The notes: generated from the sequence alone by a model not told the origin. 19,810 nucleotides of DNA from Clostridiales bacterium (GCA_004555205.1 SFIY01000030.1:1-19810), one strand, 5' to 3'; shown: positions 1-7,495, counted from the stretch's first letter. Numbers and translations: made by a program.

Positions 1-99
1 ATCAATTTCTTCAACGAACAGCGCCCGGCGTACTCGCTGAACTATCTGACACCGGTACAATACCGCGAGTCAAATTTGATAGCATGTGCTGACCGATAG
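1..99 (+). CDS. IS3-family transposase (OrfB, integrase core), C-terminal fragment
   Basis: The frame is open from base 1 and ends at a TAG at 97-99. It encodes 32 residues containing FFNEQRPAYSLNYLTPVQYR, the typical C-terminal signature of the DDE/rve integrase-core transposase of IS3-type insertion sequences (consensus like YN-RPH-AL-YLTP--Y). The catalytic D, D and E residues lie upstream of the window, so I cannot tell whether the enzyme is intact. Its role would be cut-and-paste or copy-out transposition of the element. The stop is followed within about 60 bases by a possible element end, so the element appears to finish close to base 157. The family call is based on this short tail only. 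Confidence 0.8.
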   Translation: MNFFNEQRPAYSLNYLTPVQYRESNLIACADR

Positions 100-129
100 G
101 CGCTGTCCGTTGGTACATTATTTTGAAAA

Positions 130-157
130 CTGTGTCCAATTTTTGTTGACTACTGCA
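130..157 (+). mobile_element. Possible right terminal inverted repeat of the IS3-type element
   Basis: About 30 bases past the transposase stop lies CTGTGTCCAATTTTTGTTGA followed by CTACTGCA. IS3-family right ends often carry a block like TGTCCA-TTTTTGTTGAC and end in CA. The exact last base is unclear because the left end is outside the window and no target duplication can be compared. Confidence 0.4.
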
Positions 158-463
158 TTCTTATTTCGTAAAACCTGTTTTATGAACAGTTACCAGATGG
201 GTGGTTTTTTTATGTTGGCGCATGCGCCACATTATTTTAATATTTTGGGAGGGGCATACCCTCCCCTCCCAAACCCTCCCCATGCAGAAGAGGTATTTTG
301 CTGTTCGGGATGGACACCCATGGCCGTGACAGGTCAGTTAAGCTTACTGCTGTCCGCGATACTTGGCAGGCCGACAGCACTGGAAAACAAGTGCTGTTTG
401 CGTGATTGGCGGCGCAATGTGAGGTGGGATGCCGACATGCGAAGAAATAATGCGGTTTGCTTT
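158..463. other. Intergenic region without a convincing gene; several strong hairpins
   Basis: No reading frame here has a credible start site, family resemblance or codon pattern. What can be seen is structure: a perfect 14-base palindrome TGGCGCATGCGCCA at about 215-228, a perfect 11-bp stem (244-254 with 263-273, loop of 8) made of G-rich and C-rich runs, and a 7-bp hairpin CAGCACT/AGTGCTG near 375-396. The region ends in a strong terminator. It could be decayed element DNA or carry an untranslated RNA; nothing decides between them. Confidence 0.4.
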
Positions 464-503
464 AAAAACTCCCACACCTATAGAACGGTGTGGGAGTTTT
501 TCG
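464..503. terminator. Bidirectional Rho-independent terminator
   Basis: A perfect 10-bp stem CTCCCACACC (469-478) with GGTGTGGGAG (487-496), loop of 8, is flanked by a run of A on the left and TTTTT on the right, so it can work on both strands. On the minus strand it ends the HD hydrolase transcript; on the plus strand it would end anything read out of 100-460. Confidence 0.85.
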
Positions 504-509
504 GTTTTG

Positions 510-1073
510 TTAATGGCCTTCGGCAATTTTACGCTCGGTATCCTCGCGGATCATAGCGCGCAGGGAAGTGAGGTAGGAAGAAAAGGCCACATTTTCATCG
601 GCGTAGGTGAGATTCAATTCATATTCCAACGGCAGCCAGGTATCCAGCGGCGATTCATTATGCTGGATAACGGCCTCCAGCTTATCAAGCGCCTTGTAGA
701 GCTTGGCCTCCCCGGTTTCCAGCGCATTCATTTCCTTGTAAAGCGCGGTCATGTCGGTGCGATACGGCTCAGGCAGCGTAGACACCCAGTTGAAAAGCGT
801 TTTATCCTCGTTTAGGGAATCGGCAGCCGTCTTTTTAAAGGAGGGAATATCGCCTGTGAAAGCCTCACCCAAATCGTGGATCAGACACATATAAAGCACC
901 TTATCCATATCCAACTGCGGAAATTCGTCACGCAGCAGCCAGGCAAACAGGCACAACCGCCAGCTATGCTCCGCGACACTTTCATGACGGCCGCCGGAGG
1001 TATAGCAATGGCGGGTGGTATCCTTCAAGTGCTCGGCAATATGTAAAATGTCCAATAATGTTTTCTCATCCAT
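510..1073 (-). CDS. HD-domain hydrolase (YfbR/HDDC2-like nucleotidase family)
   Basis: A 187-residue soluble protein. HD-superfamily metal-binding residues are visible: His36 (in VAEHSW), the His66-Asp67 pair (in CLIHDLGEAFTGD) and a later Asp near 130 (in KALDKLEA). This pattern and length match the YfbR/HDDC2 group, whose studied members are 5'-deoxynucleotidases acting on dNMPs; the substrate here is inferred. I chose the ATG at 1073 rather than the in-frame TTG at 1082, because AAGGA lies about 10 bases before the ATG but only one base before the TTG. It is the last of three minus-strand genes (PRTase-like, ade, HD), but a hairpin separates it from ade, so co-transcription is uncertain. 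A strong terminator follows. Nucleotide hydrolysis fits a purine-salvage neighbourhood. Confidence 0.8.
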   Translation of the reverse strand: MDEKTLLDILHIAEHLKDTTRHCYTSGGRHESVAEHSWRLCLFAWLLRDEFPQLDMDKVLYMCLIHDLGEAFTGDIPSFKKTAADSLNEDKTLFNWVSTLPEPYRTDMTALYKEMNALETGEAKLYKALDKLEAVIQHNESPLDTWLPLEYELNLTYADENVAFSSYLTSLRAMIREDTERKIAEGH

Positions 1074-1108
1074 AGAACGCAAATCCTTTATATGTTGATG
1101 AAATCATA

Positions 1109-1138
1109 ACAAGCGGCTGCCATACAGGCAGCCGCTTG
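1109..1138 (-). terminator. Hairpin terminator after ade
   Basis: A perfect 12-bp GC-rich stem (1110-1121 with 1127-1138) with a 5-base loop sits just past the ade stop codon. On the minus strand it is followed by only a moderately T-rich tract, so termination may be partial and allow readthrough into the HD hydrolase gene. Confidence 0.65.
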
Positions 1139-1145
1139 CTGCGGA

Positions 1146-2876
1146 TTAAATGTACTGCTGACTGTTCACATCGAATACGCCGCGGGTGGTAATACGCAGC
1201 GCGGGAATGACAGGCAGTGCGGTGAAGCTCAAAGTCATGAACGGGTCAATGCCCTTGCTGACGCCGGCTTCATAGGCCTTGGCCTTGGCATATTCCAGCT
1301 TTTCGTTGACCGTAGTCAGCGGTTCATCGCTCATGATACCGGCAACGGCCAGAGGCACTTCGGCAGTGGGTACGCCGTCCTTGAGCACCACGATGCCGCC
1401 GTTCAGTTCGACCACACGGTTGACGGCAGCCGCCATATCGGCCTCGTTGGTGCCCACAACGATGATGTTGTGGCTGTCATGGGTGATCGAAGTGGCCACA
1501 GCGCCGCTCTTCAGGCCGTAGCCCTTGATGTAGCCCAAACCGATATGGCCGGTGTTCTTATGGCGCTCGATCACGGCAATCTTCAAAATGTCCTTTGCCA
1601 CATCAATCTTGTCAGAATAGCCGGCATCGGTGGTAATGATCTCGCCGGAGACCATGCCCAGAACACCGCGGGGACGGACATCGATGAAATCGTCAGCAGA
1701 CAGCTCCTTGACATGGAAGGTGTTATGGGCGCGGTTCACCAAGTAGGCGTCGATTTCAGGTGTGTCGAAATCAGCAACAACGCCGTGGTCACACATCAGC
1801 TCACCGCGCTTGAAGACCAACTCAATGTTGAAGTCGTCAAAGTTATCAATCACAACGAAGTCGCCCAGATAGCCGGGGGCAATGGCGCCGCGGTTATTCA
1901 GCAGGAAGTAGCGGGCGGCATTGTGGCAGGCGGCCTTGATGGCGGTGATGGGCTCGGCACCCAAGGAGATGGCCTTCTTGACGATATAGTCGATGTGGCC
2001 CTTTTCCAGCAGATCACTGGGGTGCTTATCATCGGTGCAGAACATACAGCGCTCCACATACTTGTCACACAGCAGAGGCACCAGAGCCTCCAGGTTACGG
2101 GCGGCAGTGCCTTCGCGGATCATAATGAACTGGCCGCGCTGCAGCTTGGCAATCGCGTCGTCCAAATCCGAGCACTCATGGTCGGAATACACGCCGGCGG
2201 CAACATAGGCATTCAGGTCATTGCCCACCAAGCCGGGCGCGTGACCGTCGATCTTCTTATGATGCGCCTGAGATGCCACGATCTTGGACACCACCTCGGC
2301 ATCGCTGTGGATGACGCCGTAAGAGTTCATCACCTCAGCCAGGCCCTGCACACGGGGATGATCGTAGAAGCTGTCGATGGCACGATAGTCCAGATTGGCG
2401 CCGGACTCGTCCAAGGGCGTGGCAGGTACGCAGGAGGGGAGCATGAAACGCACATCTACCGGCAGATCCTCGGTGGCCTGCAGCATGTACTCAATGCCGT
2501 CCGTGCCCATGACATTGGTGATCTCGTGGGGGTCAGTGATCACGGTGGTGGTGCCGTGAGCCAGAACAGCCTTGGCAAACTCCTTCGGGTTGACCAGGGA
2601 GCTCTCCAGATGGATATGGGCATCCAGAAAGCCGGGCAGCACGATCTTGCCGGTTACATCCACTTCCTCTATGCCGCTGTATTCGCCCATACCCACGATC
2701 AGACCTTCGGCAACAGCAATGTCACCATGGCACAGCTCGTTGGAAAATACATTCACATAGGTGGCATTTTTCAGCACCAGATCGGCTTTCTCGCGGCCGG
2801 AAGCAACCTCAATGACGTGCAGCTTTTTATTCAGCTTGCGGTTGATTTTACCGGCATAACTCTCTTTCACAGACAT
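1146..2876 (-). CDS. ade: Adenine deaminase
   Basis: The 576-residue protein is a full-length amidohydrolase-superfamily adenine deaminase, converting adenine to hypoxanthine and ammonia in the cytoplasm for purine salvage. Metal and active-site motifs appear in order: LPGFLDAHIHLESS (about 80-93), HGTTTVITDPHEITNVMG (about 106-123), DGHAPGLVG (about 212-220), a conserved YSDHECS segment, and FCTDDKHPSDLL (about 280-291). The C-terminal domain carries GYGLKSGAVATSITHDSHN, typical of Ade. The start is firm: GAAGGAGGG lies 7 bases before the ATG. It lies downstream of the adenine phosphoribosyltransferase-like gene on the same strand, so one locus encodes two competing fates of adenine. A terminator lies between them. 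Confidence 0.95.
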   Translation of the reverse strand: MSVKESYAGKINRKLNKKLHVIEVASGREKADLVLKNATYVNVFSNELCHGDIAVAEGLIVGMGEYSGIEEVDVTGKIVLPGFLDAHIHLESSLVNPKEFAKAVLAHGTTTVITDPHEITNVMGTDGIEYMLQATEDLPVDVRFMLPSCVPATPLDESGANLDYRAIDSFYDHPRVQGLAEVMNSYGVIHSDAEVVSKIVASQAHHKKIDGHAPGLVGNDLNAYVAAGVYSDHECSDLDDAIAKLQRGQFIMIREGTAARNLEALVPLLCDKYVERCMFCTDDKHPSDLLEKGHIDYIVKKAISLGAEPITAIKAACHNAARYFLLNNRGAIAPGYLGDFVVIDNFDDFNIELVFKRGELMCDHGVVADFDTPEIDAYLVNRAHNTFHVKELSADDFIDVRPRGVLGMVSGEIITTDAGYSDKIDVAKDILKIAVIERHKNTGHIGLGYIKGYGLKSGAVATSITHDSHNIIVVGTNEADMAAAVNRVVELNGGIVVLKDGVPTAEVPLAVAGIMSDEPLTTVNEKLEYAKAKAYEAGVSKGIDPFMTLSFTALPVIPALRITTRGVFDVNSQQYI

Positions 2877-2915
2877 AGACAGGCCCTCCTTCGGTATTTG
2901 TTATATTGATACCTC

Positions 2916-2944
2916 ATATTATCACAGCTTATGAAAAAAGTCCA
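2916..2944 (-). promoter_or_regulatory. Weak candidate promoter for ade
   Basis: On the minus strand TGGACT and TAATAT are spaced by 17 bases, each matching four of six consensus positions; an alternative -10, GATAAT, gives a 15-base spacer. It lies between the upstream terminator and the ade ribosome-binding site, where a promoter is expected. Confidence 0.3.
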
Positions 2945-2980
2945 TACTTATTTTTGCCGAAAAATGCATTTTTTGATGAT

Positions 2981-3017
2981 AAGAAAAAACCGGAATTGCC
3001 AAGTGGCAATCCCGGTT
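2981..3017 (-). terminator. Rho-independent terminator of the phosphoribosyltransferase gene
   Basis: A 13-bp stem with one G-T pair (2988-3000 with 3005-3017) and a 4-base loop is followed on the minus strand by TTTTTTCTT. It lies 8 bases past the stop codon of the gene at 3026-3583. Confidence 0.85.
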
Positions 3018-3025
3018 CGGTCAAT

Positions 3026-3583
3026 TTACTTGATAGAGCCGTCTGCATGAAACACGGGCAGCTTTTCCAGATACATGATGTCCTTACGGTCTGCCGCAGC
3101 GCCCTCGGCCAATACGGCGATCTTGGCAACCACTTCGCCGCCGGCCTTGGCGACCAAAGATTCCATGGCCTTCAGACTGCCGCCGGTGGAGATCACATCA
3201 TCCATCAGCACGATCTTCTTGCCGCGGATCAGTGCGGCATCGTCGCTGCCCAGAAACAGCATCTGCTGGGCCAGGGTGGTGATGGACTGGTCAGCCACGG
3301 AAATGGGATCGGGCATATAGACCTTGGGGCCTTTGCGGGCGATAAAATACTTCTTGGCGCCGGATTGGCGTGCCATTTCATGGATCAGGGGAATGCTCTT
3401 AGCCTCGGCGGTGAAGAGGTAATCATAATCAATGCCCTCCAGCTTCTTCAGCATACCGCCGGCAGCGGCCTCGGTAATCTCGGCGTCGCCGAAACAGATA
3501 AACGCCGCAATATACAGCTCGTCATTGACCTTGCAAATGGGCAGTTCGCGCTTCAGGCCGGCAATGGTTATGGAATAGGTCAT
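3026..3583 (-). CDS. Phosphoribosyltransferase, adenine-PRTase-like
   Basis: A 185-residue type I phosphoribosyltransferase. The PRPP-binding motif is clear: KIVLMDDVISTGGSL, with the DD pair and the TGGS loop. TAEAKSIPLIHEMAR is the upstream conserved helix, and the segment after YFIARKGPKVYM forms the flexible-loop region. Predicted role: transfer of phosphoribose from PRPP to a purine base, probably adenine giving AMP, in the cytoplasm. It belongs to the clostridial/archaeal Apt-like branch rather than canonical Apt, so base specificity (adenine or another purine) is inferred from the neighbouring adenine deaminase. AGAAGGAG lies 9 bases before the ATG. A strong promoter and a structured leader of about 95 bases precede the gene, and a terminator follows. 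Confidence 0.85.
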   Translation of the reverse strand: MTYSITIAGLKRELPICKVNDELYIAAFICFGDAEITEAAAGGMLKKLEGIDYDYLFTAEAKSIPLIHEMARQSGAKKYFIARKGPKVYMPDPISVADQSITTLAQQMLFLGSDDAALIRGKKIVLMDDVISTGGSLKAMESLVAKAGGEVVAKIAVLAEGAAADRKDIMYLEKLPVFHADGSIK

Positions 3584-3646
3584 AATAAAATACTCCTTCT
3601 GCGGTCAGACGCCACAGGGCAAATGACACGCGACTGTTAACAATAT

Positions 3647-3684
3647 GGAGCCAGGAATATCCGGCAGAATATCCCTGACACTCC
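3647..3684 (-). promoter_or_regulatory. Hairpin at the very 5' end of the PRTase leader
   Basis: On the minus strand an 11-bp stem (3677-3667 with 3662-3652, two G-T pairs, loop TGCC) is extended by GGAG/CTCC across a small internal loop. The predicted transcription start is about 3680, so the hairpin begins at +1. The leader lacks purine-riboswitch core sequences. It may stabilise the mRNA or be a regulatory structure. Confidence 0.5.
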
Positions 3685-3685
3685 T

Positions 3686-3713
3686 ATTATAAATGGTATT
3701 TGGCAAAAGTCAA
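3686..3713 (-). promoter_or_regulatory. Sigma-A promoter of the PRTase gene
   Basis: On the minus strand TTGACT (3713-3708) and TATAAT (3691-3686) are separated by 16 bases. This is nearly the full consensus and predicts a start near 3680, about 95 bases before the start codon. Confidence 0.85.
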
Positions 3714-3913
3714 TAACCCAATAGGGTATTTTATAGTTTCGCAAGAGAAAGAAAGAATGCTTTATCAGTAAAAAAGCAGACAAAAAACGAAAAAAATTGC
3801 GGGCTTCTTATACAATTAAATTCCAATGCTGCAAAAGGAAAAAATCAACAAATTGCACAAAAACAGCAACAGAAATTTTACGGGAATACGGCGGGGATTT
3901 GTCCAATATCCCC

Positions 3914-3942
3914 TTGTGAAATTGTGGAAATGGTGTTATTAT
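3914..3942 (+). promoter_or_regulatory. Promoter of gdhA
   Basis: TTGTGA (3914-3919) and TATTAT (3937-3942) are separated by 17 bases, predicting a start near 3949 and a leader of about 70 bases. The 200 bases upstream, between this promoter and the divergent PRTase promoter, are AT-rich with A tracts and hold no gene. The A tracts could act as an UP-like element for a highly expressed gene (inference). Confidence 0.7.
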
Positions 3943-3980
3943 CTTTAATGATGGAACAAAAAGAGTCCGTCACACAAATA

Positions 3981-3994
3981 TTCCAATTTTGGAA
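3981..3994. promoter_or_regulatory. Dyad TTCCAA-TT-TTGGAA in the gdhA leader
   Basis: A perfect inverted repeat of two 6-base arms with a 2-base centre lies about 32 bases after the predicted transcription start and 23 bases before the start codon. It could be an operator for a dimeric repressor. No regulator is identified. Confidence 0.35.
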
Positions 3995-4017
3995 CACTAT
4001 TTGAGGAGGCAATTATT

Positions 4018-5370
4018 ATGAATGCTTATCTGGCTAGCGTGCTGGAAAATGTTAAGACCAAGCACGGCAACGAGCCCGAGTTTGTGCAGACCGTTGAAGA
4101 GGTTCTGACTTCTCTGGAGCCCGTTATTGAGAAGCATCCCGAGTACGAAAAGGTCGATCTGCTCAATCGCATGACCGAGCCTGAGCGCATGTTTACTTTC
4201 CGCGTCGTGTGGTGCGATGACAACGGTCAGTGGCACACCAACCGTGGCTGGCGCTGCCAGTTCAACGGCGCTATCGGCCCCTACAAGGGCGGCCTGCGTT
4301 TCCAGAAGAATGTGTATGAAGGCATCATCAAGTTCCTGGGCTTCGAGCAGACCTTCAAGAACAGCCTGACCGGCCTGCCCATCGGCGGCGCCAAGGGCGG
4401 CTCCGACTTCGATCCCGCCGGCAAGTCCGACGCCGAAGTTATGCGTTTCTGCCAGGCCTTCATGACCGCTCTGTATCGTTACATCGGACCGGACATCGAC
4501 GTTCCCGCCGGTGACATGGGCGTTGGCGGCCGTGAGATCGGCTACCTGTATGGCCAGTATCGTCGCCTGAAGGGCGTTTGGGAGAACGGCGTTCTGACCG
4601 GTAAGGGTCTGAGCTACGGTGGTTCCCTGATCCGTCCCGAAGCGACCGGTTACGGTGCTATGTACTATCTGCAGGAAGTCCTGAAGCATGAGAACGACAC
4701 CATCGAGGGCAAGCGCATCGCCATCTCCGGCTACGGCAACGTGGGCTGGGGCATCATGAAGAAGGCTGCTCAGCTGGGCGCCAAGGTCACTTACTTTGCC
4801 GGTCCCGACGGTTACGTTCACGATCCCGACGGTGTTATCACCGACGAGAAGCTGAACTTCATCCTGGAGATGCGCGCCAAGGATCCTATGCACTGCAAGC
4901 CCTATGCTGACAAGTTCGGCTGCGAATTCGTCGCCGGTGAGAAGTGCTGGGGCGTCAAGGATGTTGACGTTTACATGCCCGCTGCTATGCAGAACGACGT
5001 CCGTATGGCTGAGGCCGAGAAGATCGCTGCTTCCGGCGTGAAGTACTACATCGAAGTCGCTAACATGCCTACCACCAACGATGCACTGAACTTCCTGCGT
5101 CAGCAGAAGCACATCATTGTTGCCCCCTCCAAGGCTGTTAACGCCGGCGGCGTGGGCGTTTCCGCTCTGGAAATGGCTCAGAACTCCGAGCGTCTGGTTT
5201 GGACCGCTGAGGAAGTCGATGCACAGCTGCACAAGATGATGGAGAACATCCACAAGGTGTCCGCTGAGGCTGCTGAGGAGTACGGTCTGGGTTACGATCT
5301 GGTGGCCGGCGCTAACATCGCAGGCTTTAAGAAGGTCGCCGAGGCTATGATGGAGCAGGGCTGCTTCTAA
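4018..5370 (+). CDS. gdhA: NADP-type glutamate dehydrogenase
   Basis: The 450-residue protein has the length of hexameric bacterial NADP-dependent glutamate dehydrogenases and would catalyse 2-oxoglutarate + NH4+ + NADPH to L-glutamate, i.e. ammonium assimilation in the cytoplasm. The substrate-binding Lys motifs are visible: GPYKGGLRFQKNV (about 89-101) and LPIGGAKGGSDFDP (about 120-133), followed by DVPAGDMGVGGREIGYL. The nucleotide-binding turn is ISGYGNVGWG (about 237-246). NADP rather than NAD use is inferred from overall family resemblance. GAGGAGG lies about 8 bases before the ATG. Codon choice is strongly biased (CTG, AAG, GGC, CGT/CGC), the mark of a highly expressed gene. It is monocistronic, with its own promoter and terminator. 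Confidence 0.96.
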   Translation: MNAYLASVLENVKTKHGNEPEFVQTVEEVLTSLEPVIEKHPEYEKVDLLNRMTEPERMFTFRVVWCDDNGQWHTNRGWRCQFNGAIGPYKGGLRFQKNVYEGIIKFLGFEQTFKNSLTGLPIGGAKGGSDFDPAGKSDAEVMRFCQAFMTALYRYIGPDIDVPAGDMGVGGREIGYLYGQYRRLKGVWENGVLTGKGLSYGGSLIRPEATGYGAMYYLQEVLKHENDTIEGKRIAISGYGNVGWGIMKKAAQLGAKVTYFAGPDGYVHDPDGVITDEKLNFILEMRAKDPMHCKPYADKFGCEFVAGEKCWGVKDVDVYMPAAMQNDVRMAEAEKIAASGVKYYIEVANMPTTNDALNFLRQQKHIIVAPSKAVNAGGVGVSALEMAQNSERLVWTAEEVDAQLHKMMENIHKVSAEAAEEYGLGYDLVAGANIAGFKKVAEAMMEQGCF

Positions 5371-5416
5371 GCCGAGAGGTTTGGACATCAGCGCTTGATC
5401 CGATCAAGACATAATG

Positions 5417-5450
5417 AAACACCCGATGCGAGAGCATCGGGTGTTTTTTT
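5417..5450 (+). terminator. Terminator of gdhA
   Basis: A 13-bp stem (5417-5429 with 5434-5446), GAGA loop and a run of seven T. On the minus strand a shorter T tract follows, so it may also serve the convergent carboxypeptidase gene. Confidence 0.92.
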
Positions 5451-5496
5451 GCGGCCCTTGCCATAGAAAATATGGCGGGAAAATATTTATTTCTTC

Positions 5497-6282
5497 TTAA
5501 TTGCCGGACAGGTATTCTTCCAGACATACACCTTTTTCATAAATATCTTTGGCGTATTCCTCGCCAACATAGCGATAATGCCACGGCTCATAGATAATTC
5601 CGGTCAATTCCGTTTTGTCATTGGGATAACGGAGAATAAATCCGTACCGCCAACTGTTTTCCGCCAGCCACAGTTGTGTAGGGGTATGCTTCTGCGCTTC
5701 ATCGAGCTGCTGATAGTCTATATCGACAATGTCTACCGCCAGACCCAATTGATGTTCACTGGTTCCCGGAATGGCTATCTGGGTGGCAGCTAATTTTTCT
5801 GACTCGCCGGTACTATAACCTTGGGCCAAAAAGGCGCTGACCTGGTTGGAAAACAGATTCTCTTGTGTTTCCTGCGAGCGGTAAGCCGAACATATCAAAG
5901 GGTTGGCTCCGGAACTGCGGCAGTCATCCAACATAGTCACTAAGCTATCATAACAACGACTGTCAATTTCCCAACCGTCGTCCAGCGGTACCAGATTCGG
6001 CTGCCAATCCTCAGGCAGTGCATGCCATCGATTGACCAAAACCAAATGCCAATCGTCTGCATTTATGCTGCCGTTGGAATTGCCGGGGACATTGGGCTCG
6101 ACGACAGGGCGATCAACAGTATGCTGCCCCGGCGTGTTGTCCGGATCATCGGATGTGGGAGACTTCATGCAAAGATTGAGAATTACCAGTGCAGCCGCGG
6201 CAAAAAACACCAGCAGACAAACCAACCCTTTATCGTTGCGCCTGCGCCGATGGTGACAGCGTTTCTGTTTGTTTATATCCAT
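5497..6282 (-). CDS. Membrane-anchored D-alanyl-D-alanine carboxypeptidase, M15B (VanY/DacB-like)
   Basis: A 261-residue protein with a short Arg-rich cytoplasmic start, one transmembrane or uncleaved signal segment at about 19-38 (LVCLLVFFAAAALVILNL), a low-complexity linker to about 75, and an M15 peptidase domain to the end. Zinc and catalytic motifs are present: CSAYRSQETQ, SEHQLGLAVDIVD (H...D ligands) and EPWHYRYVG (catalytic Glu and last His). It would trim the terminal D-Ala of peptidoglycan stem peptides outside the membrane. No van cluster is nearby, so a housekeeping role is more likely than glycopeptide resistance. AAAGGAG lies 14 bases before the ATG, a long spacing; a TAA four codons upstream in frame leaves no better start. 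It is divergent from degV. Confidence 0.88.
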   Translation of the reverse strand: MDINKQKRCHHRRRRNDKGLVCLLVFFAAAALVILNLCMKSPTSDDPDNTPGQHTVDRPVVEPNVPGNSNGSINADDWHLVLVNRWHALPEDWQPNLVPLDDGWEIDSRCYDSLVTMLDDCRSSGANPLICSAYRSQETQENLFSNQVSAFLAQGYSTGESEKLAATQIAIPGTSEHQLGLAVDIVDIDYQQLDEAQKHTPTQLWLAENSWRYGFILRYPNDKTELTGIIYEPWHYRYVGEEYAKDIYEKGVCLEEYLSGN

Positions 6283-6335
6283 TTTTCTATATTAAACTCC
6301 TTTATTCGACGAATAAGATGATATTCTTTCTCTAC

Positions 6336-6364
6336 ATTATAGAGGAGAACATCTCCAATGGCAA
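6336..6364 (-). promoter_or_regulatory. Promoter of the M15 carboxypeptidase gene
   Basis: On the minus strand TTGCCA (6364-6359) and TATAAT (6341-6336) are spaced by 17 bases. Confidence 0.75.
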
Positions 6365-6382
6365 TGGTAAAAGAAAACTGAA

Positions 6383-6410
6383 TTGACAGAAGAAAGAAAA
6401 GTGCTATAAT
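6383..6410 (+). promoter_or_regulatory. Consensus promoter of degV
   Basis: Perfect TTGACA (6383-6388) and TATAAT (6405-6410) with a 16-base spacer. The start would be near 6417, giving a leader of about 60 bases. The divergent promoter on the minus strand begins only 18 bases away. Confidence 0.9.
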
Positions 6411-6475
6411 GGTTGCATCGAGGAAATATGGGGAATTATATGATATAATGTTCAATATTAGATGGAGGGTTGAAA

Positions 6476-7372
6476 ATGGAACGCCAGTTTACATTGAGTT
6501 GCTGCTCGACCGTAGATTTGCCCTATTCCTACATGGCAGACCGTGACATTCCTGTCTTGTTCTACACCTATGTGGTGGACGGCCGGGAATATGTGGACGA
6601 TATGGGCCGTGATCCGGAGGCACTTCCTCGTTTCTACCGCTTTTTGGAGGAGGGCAAGCTGCCCCAGACCTCTCAGATCAATGTGGGCACCTATCTGTCA
6701 TTCTTTGAAAAGCTGCTGCAAAAGGGCGACCTGCTGCATATTGCCTTCACCTCCGGCCAGTCCGGGTCGGTGCACAACGCCATGTTGGCGGCAAAGGAGC
6801 TGCAGGAGAAGTATCCCGAGCGCAAGCTGATCGTGATCGACTCGCTGTGTTCCTCCAGCGGCTACGGTATGCTGGTGGATACGGTGGCCGATCTGCGCGA
6901 TGAAGGTAAGAGCATCGAGGAGGCGGCGCAGTGGGTGAGGGAAAACCGCAATACGGTGCACCATCAGTTCTTTTCCTCCAATATGACCCAATTCCGCAGA
7001 ACGGGCCGTGTGTCCGGCGCGGCAGCCATGGTGGCCACGATCATGAGTATCTGCCCCATTATGCGCCTTGATGACGCCGGCGCCATCAAGGCATACGGCA
7101 AGGTGCGCGGCAAGAAAAAGGCGGTGGAGACCACCATCGAGGCCATGGCGAAACATGCACAGGGCGGCGAAAACTATGATAAGCGCTGCTATGTGTGCCA
7201 TTCCCAATGCCCTGAGGATGCACAGATGCTGATTGACGGCCTGGAGGCGCGGTTTCCCCGCATAAAAGGCAAGATCCGGCTGTGCGACATCGGCACCATT
7301 ATCGGCAGCCACAGCGGACCCGGTACGGTTGCCGTATTCTTCTACGGCGATGAGCGGCCGAAGATGGATTAG
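6476..7372 (+). CDS. DegV family fatty-acid-binding protein
   Basis: A 298-residue cytoplasmic protein of the DegV/FakB type, which binds a fatty acid between two domains and presents it to the FakA kinase for phospholipid synthesis. Family landmarks include SCCSTVDLPYSY near the start, LPQTSQINVGTY, the fatty-acid-carboxylate loop IAFTSGQSGSVHNA, VIDSLCSSSGYGMLV and the C-terminal GTIIGSHSGPGTVAVFF. No FakA-like gene is in the window. I start at ATG 6476 because GGAGGG lies 6 bases before it; the in-frame TTG at 6470 directly abuts that site and is unlikely. It is read from a consensus promoter as a single gene, convergent with the AI-2E permease gene downstream. Which lipid it binds cannot be told. 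Confidence 0.9.
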   Translation: MERQFTLSCCSTVDLPYSYMADRDIPVLFYTYVVDGREYVDDMGRDPEALPRFYRFLEEGKLPQTSQINVGTYLSFFEKLLQKGDLLHIAFTSGQSGSVHNAMLAAKELQEKYPERKLIVIDSLCSSSGYGMLVDTVADLRDEGKSIEEAAQWVRENRNTVHHQFFSSNMTQFRRTGRVSGAAAMVATIMSICPIMRLDDAGAIKAYGKVRGKKKAVETTIEAMAKHAQGGENYDKRCYVCHSQCPEDAQMLIDGLEARFPRIKGKIRLCDIGTIIGSHSGPGTVAVFFYGDERPKMD

Positions 7373-7450
7373 CACCTGCGCGGCTGCAGTTAAAGAACGA
7401 AACAACAACGCAGCGCGAAAATAAAAAACCGAGACAGGCACAAATACTAT

Positions 7451-7495
7451 GCCCCACTTGTCAGACAGTATGCCATACTGCCCGGCAAGTGGGGC
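7451..7495. repeat. Long imperfect hairpin between convergent genes
   Basis: GCCCCACTTG (7451-7460) pairs perfectly with CAAGTGGGGC (7486-7495); inside it CAGTAT (7466-7471) pairs with ATACTG (7475-7480) around a GCC loop, with a symmetric 5-by-5 internal loop between. It lies between degV and the AI-2E permease gene. No T run follows directly on either strand, so it is not a standard terminator. Confidence 0.5.

Noticed and set aside
86..815. Plus-strand frames of 156 and 128 codons through the early intergenic region and the HD gene
   Set aside because: They run through a terminator stem or lie opposite the HD hydrolase, have no start signal and show no family pattern.
1470..2909. A 479-codon plus-strand frame across ade
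   Set aside because: Antisense shadow of a clear adenine deaminase gene; composition rich in Gly, His and Val as expected for a complement of biased codons.
3584..3680. Purine riboswitch before the PRTase gene
   Set aside because: The characteristic loop and core sequences of the purine aptamer are not present; only other hairpins are seen.
3997..5388. A 463-codon frame on the minus strand across gdhA
   Set aside because: It is the antisense of the highly biased gdhA gene; Leu/Val/Gly/His-rich, without a family match or ribosome-binding site.
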